64,000 nucleotides of DNA, from contig OW388300.1 in the NCBI GenBank assembly GCA_936450465.1, positions 45,230,358-45,294,357 on the forward strand, given 5' to 3'. How positions within the stretch are numbered: position 1 is the first letter of the stretch; every line of letters starts with the position of its first letter. A program made the position numbers and the translations under genes. A model generated the notes under the pieces. It made no database searches. It had not been told where the DNA came from and saw only the letters and a list, made by a program, of their open reading frames with translations. Shown piece after piece: positions 21,845-31,330 of this stretch. Source of the DNA: Gibbula magus (Eukaryota > Mollusca > Gastropoda > Trochida > Trochidae).

Positions 21845-21870
21845 CCCCCCCCCCCCCCCCCCCCCCCCCC
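21845..21870. repeat. (C)26 homopolymer
   Basis: Uninterrupted run of 26 C on the plus strand (G on minus). Potential G-quadruplex or i-motif former; also prone to sequencing error, so the length may be uncertain. Confidence 0.9.
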
Positions 21871-22439
21871 AATAATAGTATTAGCAACACTAATAACAAC
21901 AATGTTTTCGATTTAGCCATCACACGTCCTAGTTTAAACATATAAGAATTTGAAAATACCTATACACTGGTCGACATGACATCATCATATTAATAACGAT
22001 GGATCCAGTCAAAACCATCTGATGGTTACTCTTTTCTATATATAACCTCACTTCACCAGATATATATATAAACATAGTAGGTATACTAAGTAGTTGCTGC
22101 AGGCATATTCAGTGGCCTATTAACTAGTTGTTTCATGTGATTTTCTTATAAATCCTAAAAGGACAATTAACACTGTCTAACCTTAGACACTTTCTTAGAG
22201 TATTCACAGTAATTATACATATTTCGTAACGATTGAAACATTTTAAGTGCATACATATCATTTAATTTACTCATGCATTTATTTACATTTACATATTACA
22301 TGACTTGTCTAAGTTCTTATCATAAATTTAAACCCTTACTAACTACAACATCTTAAAATATTTATCTTTGCTTCTGTTTGAATACATCATTCATACTGTA
22401 AACATTCGCCAAGTTTTATACATTTTCTAAAATGACTAT
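21871..22439. other. non-coding DNA, in part likely LINE 3' UTR
   Basis: No gene. The end of this stretch runs into the LINE-type 3' terminus at 22440-22561 and may be its untranslated region. Confidence 0.35.
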
Positions 22440-22507
22440 TCTTTGTAGTAAGAGAGTATAACTAACTGTAATGTACTCTTGGCCATGAGGCCTTTAATAC
22501 TGAATAA

Positions 22508-22562
<55 letters not shown>
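22440..22562 (+). mobile_element. LINE 3' terminus with (CTA)n tail
   Basis: Contains the hairpin GGCC-ATGA-GGCC (22481-22492), AATAAA (22503-22508) and a pure CTA repeat of about 17 units (to 22561), the same order as the 3' ends at 35.9 and 48.4 kb. No ORF2 segment is attached, so this is a severely 5'-truncated insertion. Confidence 0.65.
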
Positions 22563-22984
22563 ATATATTTGTTGTACAAAATTGAAAACTCTTTGGGTAA
22601 TTACATGAGTACTGGAAAATAAATTTGAACATAATAAAATATGAGACGTACATCTTAAATTGTGAAGTAAAATATGAATAATATTTCATTGGAATATATT
22701 GATTCAACTATATTTGTCCACGCAATAATCCTGTTGTTTTAGTTAACAGTAATGCTGTTTTTCTGAAAGATGAACAAGCTCTTAAACTTTTGTATTTGTG
22801 TTATGGCTGTTAAGTCCATTTTGAATTGCAAATATTTTGCAATTAGATTTAACACCTATTAACATTTTACTGACACCATAGCATCAGACATCATCAACCC
22901 AAGTGTTTCTCCTTGCCAGCGTCGTGACCAAAACAGTTACTCCTTTAAAGGTCAGGAACCGTTACACTTTAAGAGCTTTATGAT
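22563..22984. other. non-coding DNA
   Basis: No gene or repeat recognised. Confidence 0.35.
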
Positions 22985-23280
22985 GTAAGTCTTGACTAAA
23001 GAAACGTGGTGTAGATACAGAAGTCAGTCTCTATGATTGGCAACTTACAATAAAGGAAAGCAAAGTCAGTGTATTGACCGTTACCTACTAAAGAGTGTTT
23101 TCCTCACATGATGAATCATATATAACAAAGAGTAACTGCAACGTCAGATTCAATCAACCAAGTGTCGTAAACACAAATAGTTAGAACATAGAATAGAACA
23201 TTGAGTTTTTGGTCCTGCAAGAAGACTCGTTTCAAGTAGCGCCGCCCTTTGTCGTGTTTGATTTGTTTCTATATGTGTCA
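22985..23280 (+). repeat. dispersed duplicate (partner at 41320-41570)
   Basis: Shares GATTGGCAACTT, ACATGATGAA, ACAAAGAGTAACTG and CTTGTCATGTTTG-like segments with 41337-41560 in the same orientation and order. Non-coding; part of the local duplication network. Confidence 0.7.
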
Positions 23281-24565
23281 TCGATATCACGTAGCTCAAT
23301 TTAGCATGTATTTAGCTACACATAGTAAATAATCGTAATGAGAGTGATGTGATTTCTTTATTCCCACGTAACATTTTTTTTTCATTTATTTTTATTTTTC
23401 CCATTATTCTTACAGTTATTGAAAGGCAGCATTGAATGTAAAATTACAGTAAAAATATGGTATATTTTACAACGAGAAATTGATAGATAAACATTCAGTT
23501 TCAAAGTCATCAAAATGAAGTCTAAGTTAAAGTATTAAATCCTGGGAATAGTGGTAACCATTAACCATAAAATTTATCAAAAAGTATTGTTTCTTCTTGC
23601 TATTAATTTTTCCACAATGTAAATAACAAGTGGGCCATATCGATTCAGGCTGTGAACATTTGCAATACTTAACCTCTAGCCAATAACGTACTCCACTTAC
23701 GACATAGGATACATGGGGCTTGAGCTACCTGTGTGAGGAAATTGGTTGCTGTTTGATGAAGGTGAGTTGTTATACATTATACCACTTTAATATCAACGGT
23801 ATGCTGAAACACGACTGAAGGGCGGGTAATTTGAGAACAGATTCCACTGATAAAGTTTCCCATGGGTGATATAGTGGAGAGTAACGGAGCATATATAAAA
23901 CCATGGGTAACCGAGGATGTAACGATACGGGCTATTGCCAATATATTACCCATACGGGTTAGGATACACAGGTGATTATTTTTGTGATATTCGCTCTCTT
24001 GTAATTCTCAACGCTGATTGGTCAGTAGCCAGATAATGACACGACACTTGGTTGACGGTACTACTTTCTTGTTTCATTGATAAATAGAACGTACTCGAGC
24101 TCGGTCACACATCTCGATTTTTAAAAAAAACAGAGATCAGGAATATAAGATATTTAGTTAATTAAATCTTCTATATTCGAAATCATAATATATTTATTTA
24201 TCTACATTGTCATTATTACTTTTAATTGACACGTTATAGGCGGTAATTTCTTTATGATTTCAACGGCTACACATTGTCGTTGTTGTTTGTAAACAAACAT
24301 GGCTGCCAACAGAGTAAAACATGATCAGTTCCGGATACGATAATGTTCAATTCATAAATAGTTAGATCTACCTAACCATCAACGACAGACAAGATCAATC
24401 GACTCAATCAGAATCAGATAAAACCTGTCACTTGACATCGCGACTGCAGTGTGCAGTTCAATGTCGCAAAGATCGAAAGATTCTTTCACCAGGGCGTCCC
24501 TATACATGCAGTGTATCTAAATTCGGCATCCATTAAAATAAATATTACCCTAGGTACACACTTCC
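23281..24565. other. non-coding DNA with a dispersed repeat
   Basis: 23850-23920 is the second copy of the repeat at 19525-19602 (TTTCCCATGGGTGATATAGTGG and GGGTAACCGAGGATG). The rest shows no gene. Confidence 0.5.
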
Positions 24566-24741
24566 TTTTTTTATGATTTTATTTCTTTTAAGCAGGTACA
24601 CTTATTACATTATACACTCTGGTTTCGAATTTCAAGTTCAAATCACACAATAAACATATTCTTTGAATGTAGCAATTAAAGCAATACTATTTATGGCTTT
24701 TTACAGGAGTCGTAGTGGCATAGGCTACTTAGTAAAGGTAT

Positions 24742-25110
24742 TTAAGTAAATGGGCAGTGACATATCGACCAGTATTTCATGAATTTGGAGTAGTTGCAGT
24801 TTGAGAAAGAGATATATTTATCTAAATCGTATGTATAAGTAATGTCTCTTTTGATATGTTGTATATTTGGTATTCTTTCGGAGAGCTTACATTTAAATAT
24901 ATTGAATTGTGTTGTATTTATGATCAAGTTTACGACATCGTTTCGCTTTTCATAATAATCAAATAGGATTTTTTCTTTGGTAAATTCTAGTTTGATTCCT
25001 GTTTTGTTCTGGATCCAGTCTTCTAATTCTCTCCATATGTGATTGACTTGTGTACATTCATAAAGGAGATGTGATATTGATTCGATGTCAGTTTTACATA
25101 AGTCGCACAT
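24742..25110 (-). pseudogene. L1/Tx1 ORF2 C-terminal zinc region
   Basis: Open segment starting MCDLCKTDIESISHLLYECT, the Cys-rich C-terminal motif (CxLC...H...C) of L1/Tx1 ORF2 proteins, followed by IWRELEDWI. It is separated by frameshift from the 25279-25833 segment. Confidence 0.85.
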
Positions 25111-25278
25111 GATGCTTTCTGTATATTGTATTTTGTATAAGAGGTCGTTTGTGGGTAGTATTCTGTAAATTATGCTTTGTTGAAACCACTGTAGTTTTCT
25201 ATTAGCATATGAGCGAAATGGTATGTAATGTATGGTTTTCCATTCTGTTTTAGTAAAGGTACATGCGAGATTGTTTTC

Positions 25279-25833
25279 CTATTTTCGTACGTATTTGGTG
25301 GTCGTTATGTCGAAGAGCGTTGTGTTCAATGTGTCATAAAATATTCTGCATCCTTTACTCGTTTCGTTTACATCTTTGATGAAGTAAGGCAAAATTGGTG
25401 TTTGAAGTTTGAGTCCTAGTTTAATGTGTTTCCTATTTGCGTAGAAGTCGATTGATTTAATAACGCCATGGTATTCCAGAAAAATTGTTTTTATATTGTA
25501 TTTATTTCGCAGAGAATATAAGTCAAGATAATTTCCATTGCTGTTCATTAAGTCATTGACATATTTGATTCCTTTATCAGAATAATGTTTATAGAAAAAG
25601 GTACTTCCTCCTATCTTAATGTTCTTATTGTGCCATACAGTTTGGGAAAGGATATCGTATTCGTTCTTAACATTTTCTCCTTTAATATTTAGGTATAATT
25701 CACATGCCTTCAAAACATCTATCCAGAAGGGATTTGTTTTTTGGTTGGTTAATTTGCTTGTGAGGTTGTCTTCATTATTTATGAGGCGGTCTATGGATGA
25801 TCGCGTTGTATTTGTGAGGAATAATTCTAGCAT
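25279..25833 (-). pseudogene. L1/Tx1 ORF2, region after the RT
   Basis: 184-codon fragment with WHNKNIKIGGSTFFYK and DKGIKYVNDLMN, the conserved post-RT segment of L1/Tx1 ORF2. A related segment is found on the plus strand at 48790-49450. Confidence 0.8.
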
Positions 25834-25978
25834 TTTAGAGTGGGGTTTTGCTTTTAGTAGTCGTCTTATCCATGATATTTTTTTAGATAGTAGTAGTGTT
25901 TAATGTTCGGGGCTCGTAATCCTCAATCGTCATATGGTTTTGTAATTAATTTTCGACTAATCTTATCAGGTTTATTTT

Positions 25979-27115
25979 TCATATGAATTTAAAGCATAGC
26001 GATTCTATTTCCTTAGTTAGACTGTCATTTGGATCTGGAAGTGAGGCGAATAGATGTTTGAGTTTAGGTATGATAAAGCTTTTAAGTATCGCATTCCTAC
26101 CAATTGGAGTTAGATCGCGTTGCAACCATAAATTCATAATCGATTTAATACCTTTAAGCTTATCCTTATAGTTTTTTTCAACCATTTCCGCCAGATTGTG
26201 TGTGAAGGTGATGCCAAGGAGGGTGAATTCCTTTTTGCCCCAGTCTAGTTTCCATTGCTTACATAGTATTGTTTCTGAGAAACGCTTTGAGCCTATCCAC
26301 AAAAGTTATGTTTTGCTCCTGTTTATGTTAAGATCTGAAAATGCTGCGTATTTGTCTAGTGTATTTAACGCACTTTTTAGACTAACTTCACTTCCATCTA
26401 GAATCAGCGTTGTGTCGTCAGCGAATTTGAAAATAAGATACTCAATCTGTCCAATTTGTATACCTTTGATCTTTTTGTCGTTATGGAGCATTATTGCTAA
26501 TATTTCTGCGCATATCAAAAATAAATAGGGTGATATTGGGTCTCCTTGTCTGCAGCCTCTTGTACTATTGAAGAAATCTGTACCGAAGCCATTTATGAGG
26601 ACGCTTGATCTAATATTTTTGAAAAAAGTGTCTATCCAATGTTTAAGAGATGGGCCAAAGTTGAAGAAAGTCAAGGCATTTTGTATAAACTCCCAGTCTA
26701 CCGAGTCAAATGCTTTTTCAAAATCTATTAGAAAGAGTAATCCAGGTATTTCCATTCATTCAGTGTAGTCCATGATATCATACACTAGTCTGGTGCATTC
26801 GCCTTTATATCGATTAGTTATGAAGCCTTTCTGGTCTTCGTTTATTATATTTGGTAAAATTGTTTTCATTCTGTTCGCAATTGTTGTTGAAGCTAGGGAT
26901 ATTGGTCTCAAAATTTTCAGATACTGTTTTTCTTTATTCTTTTTAGGGAAGAAGGTTATTAGTCCCTGGGTCTGGCTAATTGATAAAGATCCATTTTCAT
27001 AACCAAAATTGAGAGATCTTATCAAGAATTTATGTATATCTTGACAGAAAAATTTATAAAATTCAACTGTAAATCCTGAGGGGCCTGGGCTTTTCCCATT
27101 TTTCATGTTTTTCAA
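25979..27115 (-). pseudogene. L1/Tx1 reverse transcriptase domain
   Basis: Three adjoining fragments. 26756-27115 has GKSPGPSGFTVEFYK and LRPISLA; 26306-26755 has LIDFEKAFDSVDW, RGCRQGDPISPYLF and FADDTTLILDG (catalytic FADD); 25979-26302 has LLGITF and DLTPIGRNAILKS. A stop or frameshift separates each. Catalytic residues remain visible but the frame is broken. Confidence 0.9.
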
Positions 27116-27794
27116 AGATTTTAGTACTTCATCGTAATTGAGTTCGCCTTCTAAACTAAGTTTTTGTTTGTAAGTTTCGGAGTATTAATTGTCTCAAACA
27201 ATTGTTCTAAGTTGATATTTTCACAGATTTGTTTACTGTGAGGTTTTTTTTTATAGTAATTGTGGGTTTCTTTAAGGAGTTCTTCCTTATTTGTGAGAAT
27301 CTCTTCGTTTTTGTTCTCTAGTCTAGTTATTGTCTTATTAATATAATTTCTTGTCTCGAGGGAGACGAAAAGTCGGGTTGGTTTTTCACCTTTTTTCAGT
27401 CCAATCTCCTTTAGATCTCATTATTGTGCCTTTTTTATTTCGTTTATTGTTTCCAGTTCGTTATTTAATTCAGCCATTGAGTTTGTTATCTGCTTTTTTT
27501 CATTAATGTTGTCCGTTGTGTCTAGTTTTTGTTCATTTTCTTCCATTTCTTGCTTTAGTTCAATTTCTCGATTTAGTCTTGTTTTCTTTTCTCGGAAGAG
27601 TATTTTATGGTTGCGCCCCTAATCATTAGCAGCAGAGTTTCAAAAAATAATTGGTCATCTATTTTGAATATGATTTTACCATTTTCATCTATTTCATTTT
27701 TGTATTGTTCAATGGTATCTGAAATATTTTTTTTTACAAAGTTTTTGTCATATAGAAGTGAATTATTAAATTTCCAATATCCTCTACCTCTTTC
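27116..27794 (-). pseudogene. L1/Tx1 ORF2 linker between endonuclease and RT
   Basis: The minus strand reads RGRGYWKFNNSLLYD at the edge of the inserted transposon, the conserved pre-RT motif of L1/Tx1 ORF2, then a Glu/Lys-rich coiled-coil-like linker with stops. Confidence 0.8.
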
Positions 27795-28289
27795 GGGTTA
27801 TTCCCACCTACCCAGCCCTAGGGTTAATCAATCCTATCTATTAGGGATTAGGATTAGGCTGGCCAGCCTCGGTGAAGGGGGAAAAAGTTACCTGCATAAT
27901 TAAATCCATGTAATCTTAAATCCAGGAAAAGTTTTGACATTTTGTCATCTTGAATAGACAATGAAGTGAACAAAACCAAAGATATATTGGTATTTATGTC
28001 AATGCCATTTATTATTACATGAATACTTTTATTTGTTTTAAAGTTTACATTAATTGTTACAACATGAAACTTGTAATGGTGATTGATATCACTTTTTAGT
28101 CTTTTGTTTGAAAAAATGAAAAAAATAACAATTCAATTAGCATTGACAGGTGAACTGTTAATCATCTAGGTATGATTGCACTCAGTTGTGAGAGTGCTTG
28201 AGTATCAGTTCACATAAAATCATCATGTTTATTTAACTGAGTGAACATGTATCATAAGGAATCAGTAAACGCTCTCCGGCTTATCTTTG

Positions 28290-28880
28290 GCTTATCTTTT
28301 TCAAAGTCAACATTTAATTTAGGTTAAACTTTCACAAAAGTCAATAAATATTTCCAAAGTCAACATTTCATCAAAGTCAATACCTGATCAAAGTCAATAT
28401 TTCACTAAATTCAAAAAATCTTTTTCAAAGTCAACAATTCATCAAAGTCAATACTTGATCAAAGTCAATATTTCACTTAATACAAAATATCTTTATCAAA
28501 GTCAACATTTTATTTAAATTAATCTTTCACAAAAGTCAATAAATATTTTCAAAGTCAACATTTCACCAAATAAATACTTGATCAAAGTCAACATTTCGCT
28601 AAATTCAAAAGAATCTTTTTCAAAGTCAACATTTTATTTAAATTAAACTTTCACAAAAGTCAATAAATATTTCAAAAGTCAACAATTCACATAACTCAAA
28701 AAATATTTTAAAATTCAATATTTTATCAAAGTAAAACTTCCACCAAAGTCAATAAATATTTCCAAAGTCAACATTTCACAAACATTATATTTATTCCAAA
28801 ATCAATATTTCATCTAACTCAATATATGTTATTAAAATCAACATTTCATTGAAAACTTCACCAAATTAAAAAAAAATAGA
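28290..28880 (+). repeat. degenerate AAAGTCAA-type array
   Basis: About 25 imperfect repeats of CAAAGTCAAYATTTCA and CAAAGTCAATA. Irregular unit length, AT-rich, inside the DNA transposon. Confidence 0.8.
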
Positions 28881-28944
28881 ATTATAATATTTCATAAATT
28901 CATTATTATGAAAACTGCCTTCAATGACTAATCCCACCACCCTT

Positions 28945-29128
28945 TTCCACATTGGAAAAAAAATTCCATTGGAAAAAAGAAATTCCAATGGAAATTTTTT
29001 TCCATTGGAAAAAAGAAATTCCAATGGAAATTTTTTTCCATTGGAAAAAAAATTTCCATTGGAAAAATACCATTGGAAAAAAAATGTCCATTGGATAAAA
29101 AAATTCCATTGGAAAAATTCTATTGGAA
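28945..29128. repeat. palindromic TTCCATTGGAA array
   Basis: Eleven occurrences of ATTGG or CCAAT, most inside TTCCATTGGAA or TTCCAATGGAA palindromes separated by A/T runs. Both strands show spurious open frames because of the symmetry. Confidence 0.9.
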
Positions 29129-29330
29129 TTTTTTTTCAAAAATTGAAAAAAATAATTTTAACCTGAAAATTTCCAGAGAACTCATGCAGGGCATTTAAAT
29201 AATGAAATTTGTTTGTAAAACAAATGGTAGTCACTTTTATTGTCGCGACAAACTTCGGACTCGACCGGATTTCCAAAGATAATCCGGAGAGCCTTAGTAT
29301 AAAGGTGTCATCGAAAAACCTACGTCAGTT

Positions 29331-29526
29331 CATTGGAGATGCTGCAAGAAAGACTGCCGTGCTACTATCAACACCAAAGATGGTATCGTGACCACATATT
29401 CCAACCAGCACAACCACCAACCAGATGAAAACAAGATTTCTGCAGACACCCTCATTTCTGACCTTCGGGATTCAGTTAGATCGACATCACGATCGATTCC
29501 AGCAATATATCAGGAAACTTTATCAG
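29331..29526 (+). pseudogene. FLYWCH zinc-finger exon
   Basis: The frame from 29331 reads HWRCCKKDCRATINTKDG...SNQHNHQPDE, with the W-R-C, second Cys and H-N-H ligands of a FLYWCH zinc finger. It continues open to TTATCAG at 29526, directly followed by GTAATT, a credible 5' splice site. Upstream in the same frame are two stops, so the exon either starts at an acceptor near 29270-29330 or is decayed. FLYWCH domains bind DNA and are found fused to or near MULE-type transposases. Confidence 0.7.
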
Positions 29527-29879
29527 GTAATTATGAGTTATAAATTTATATGATATATATGATGTAAATAACTAACATTAATATGAATAATATATATCTA
29601 AATATATATATGATATAAATATGATATTTGGTTCATCAAATCTTTCAAATGTGCTTATGTCAGAGATATCAGTATACATGTATGATTGAAGTGCAAAAAA
29701 ACACATATTGGATGTATGATTAAAAGTGTCACATACAAATAAAATACTTTCGTTTCTCTTAGTTTCATGGGTACCAAATCTGACCCAGCACCTGTTGTTT
29801 TAAGGGATTATACCGCTTGACTGGTTTAATTACCCTAAACAAAAGGGCTGGGTAGGTGGGAAGATCCCCCTCTTTCAAT

Positions 29880-30571
29880 GTTTTCAAATTTCATGGTTAT
29901 CCAATGAACTGAATGGTCAGATCTACAAGCTGGATCAATTCCCGCTTTATGAATGAATGTTTATATGTCAGGTGATAAAAGAAAGAAATCGAGACGAGAT
30001 TGCTTAATTGGTTCTCTCCAGGGGTCATACATGTTATAATCATCAGCGAGTTCTAGAAGCTTTTCTCTTGCATTGGGATTGTTTGTTGCTTTATAATTGA
30101 AAAGGTCCTTTGTTGGATCTTGGATTATATTCCAGTCTCGACAGATAGAATGATGGTCAGAATCGAATTTTTTAACAATATCAAATATTTTTTCATAGAA
30201 TAAAGGTGAATCCGTGTTGAGGCCATATATTGTATTGAGGTAAAGGTTCTTTCTGCTAGCTGGAGTTTAAGGCCAAGAAAGTTTCCATTTTCTTTATCTT
30301 GTATTTGTTCGAGGATTTTGAATTCAAAATTATCTTCGAAGAGAATAGCGACACCTTGAGAACTGCTATTATGCGAGGCAAAGAAACAATGTTTTGATCC
30401 CCATTCATCGCTTATCTTATTTTCAATTTCTTTTGTAAAATGAGTGTCTTGTAGACAGTATATATATCCCTGTTTAGTTTTCAGGTTTTGAAATACGCCT
30501 ATTCTTTTATTTTTGTTATTCAGGCCTTGACAATTACTGCAAATGATTTTAAGTGATTCAGCCATTGTCAA
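29880..30571 (-). pseudogene. L1/Tx1 endonuclease domain
   Basis: The first 148 codons are open: LKIICSNCQGLNNKNKR (N-terminal catalytic Asn region), LQDTHF (catalytic Glu equivalent) and GVAILF. A frameshift then leads to DWNIIQDPTKD and WREPIKQSRLDFFLL. The expected YTW...K segment between WREPIKQ and SRLDFF is missing, an internal deletion. The SDH end is not visible. Confidence 0.85.
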
Positions 30572-31330
30572 TTGTTGAGTATTTGGTTTTCAGGTCTGCT
30601 GTGTGTGCTTGAACAAAGTTAAAGTTGTGTACAGTGTTTTGTTTAAAAGAAAGGATTTTGAAAGGAGGGGCGGAACGATAAAATAGTATAAAACATTTAC
30701 CTTGTTGTGTTCGAAGAGTGATGCTCAGATTTGATATTGTGATGCACGGAGTCAATGTGTGCAGCTTTGTGGTGTTTGGAGTCACGTGATAGGAATATCG
30801 AGCTGCACGTGCGGTTGTGTGATAGCTGTAGCAGAGGGTTGTCGATTTCATTACTGACAAGTATTATATCATTTTAGTGTGTTGGGATTATTTGATTATT
30901 ACTATATTGTTGTATTATGTTGGAAATGTTTTTATTCAATGGTTGTTAGTCGGGTAGTCATTTATATTTGTCTTTAAGTGTGTTTTTCTTTACTTTGTTG
31001 TCAGTTTTATCAGAGTATTTGATGTACCAGTGTATTGCAGAACAAATTGCTTAGTTGAGGTGTTTTGTTATCAAATAATGGATGGTAGTTTTGTAAAAGG
31101 TTATGCTATGTCTGGTTTTTCAGCTGTGTATAGGTAGGTCCAATTTGTTTAGAATAGTTGTGAGAGCATACATGTATAAATGTGAGTTTTGTTTGTATAT
31201 TAGGTAGTTTTTTGGTATAGTGGGTAATTTGATTAATTTCATCAGTGTAGTTTAGTTCAATGTCGATCAGTGTAGACTATTAAACTTCAAACATATTTTT
31301 ATTATTTTTGTTATACAATTTAGCAGGTTA
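30572..31330 (-). other. AC-rich sequence upstream of the L1/Tx1 ORF2
   Basis: On the minus strand this is A/C-rich with no ORF1-like frame. It may be the 5' UTR or decayed ORF1 of the L1/Tx1 element; the 5' end could not be fixed. Confidence 0.35.

Larger units (their letters stand above)
27795..29868. mobile_element. 2,074-bp DNA transposon (MULE-like) with FLYWCH exon
   Basis: Terminal inverted repeats begin GGGTTATTCCCACCTACC and GGGATCTTCCCACCTACC and continue CAGCCC on both sides (about 25 bp). An 8-bp target-site duplication CCTCTTTC flanks it (27787-27794 and 29869-29876). It splits the L1/Tx1 ORF2; leaving one CCTCTTTC rejoins the frame as ENIERGRGYW, which is the expected conserved motif. 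Inside are a degenerate GTCAA-rich array, a palindromic TTCCATTGGAA array and a FLYWCH zinc-finger exon (29331-29526). FLYWCH domains accompany Mutator-like transposases in animals; TIR beginning GGG and 8-bp duplication fit, but no transposase catalytic core remains. Confidence 0.88.
24566..30571 (-). mobile_element. decayed L1/Tx1-type LINE, split by a DNA transposon
   Basis: In transcription order (minus): L1-type endonuclease at about 30571-29880, the reverse transcriptase from about 27790 to 25979, a C-terminal zinc region at 25110-24742, then a 3' UTR ending in AATAAAATCATAAAAAAAGG (complement, about 24566-24588), i.e. a short poly(A) tail. Motifs RGCRQGDPISPYLF, FADDTT, PIGRNAILKSF and RGRGYWKFNN are those of the L1/Tx1 clade, clearly distinct from the other LINEs here. 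Multiple frameshifts and stops make it dead. The interruption at 27795-29868 is a later insertion. Confidence 0.9.

Noticed and set aside
28921..29166. Overlapping open frames on both strands, rich in FFQWK or FPLEK repeats
   Set aside because: Produced by the palindromic TTCCATTGGAA array, which has few stops on either strand.
30125..30571. Host nuclease gene of the exonuclease-endonuclease-phosphatase family
   Set aside because: It is contiguous with an L1/Tx1 reverse transcriptase after discounting the inserted transposon, and it is broken.
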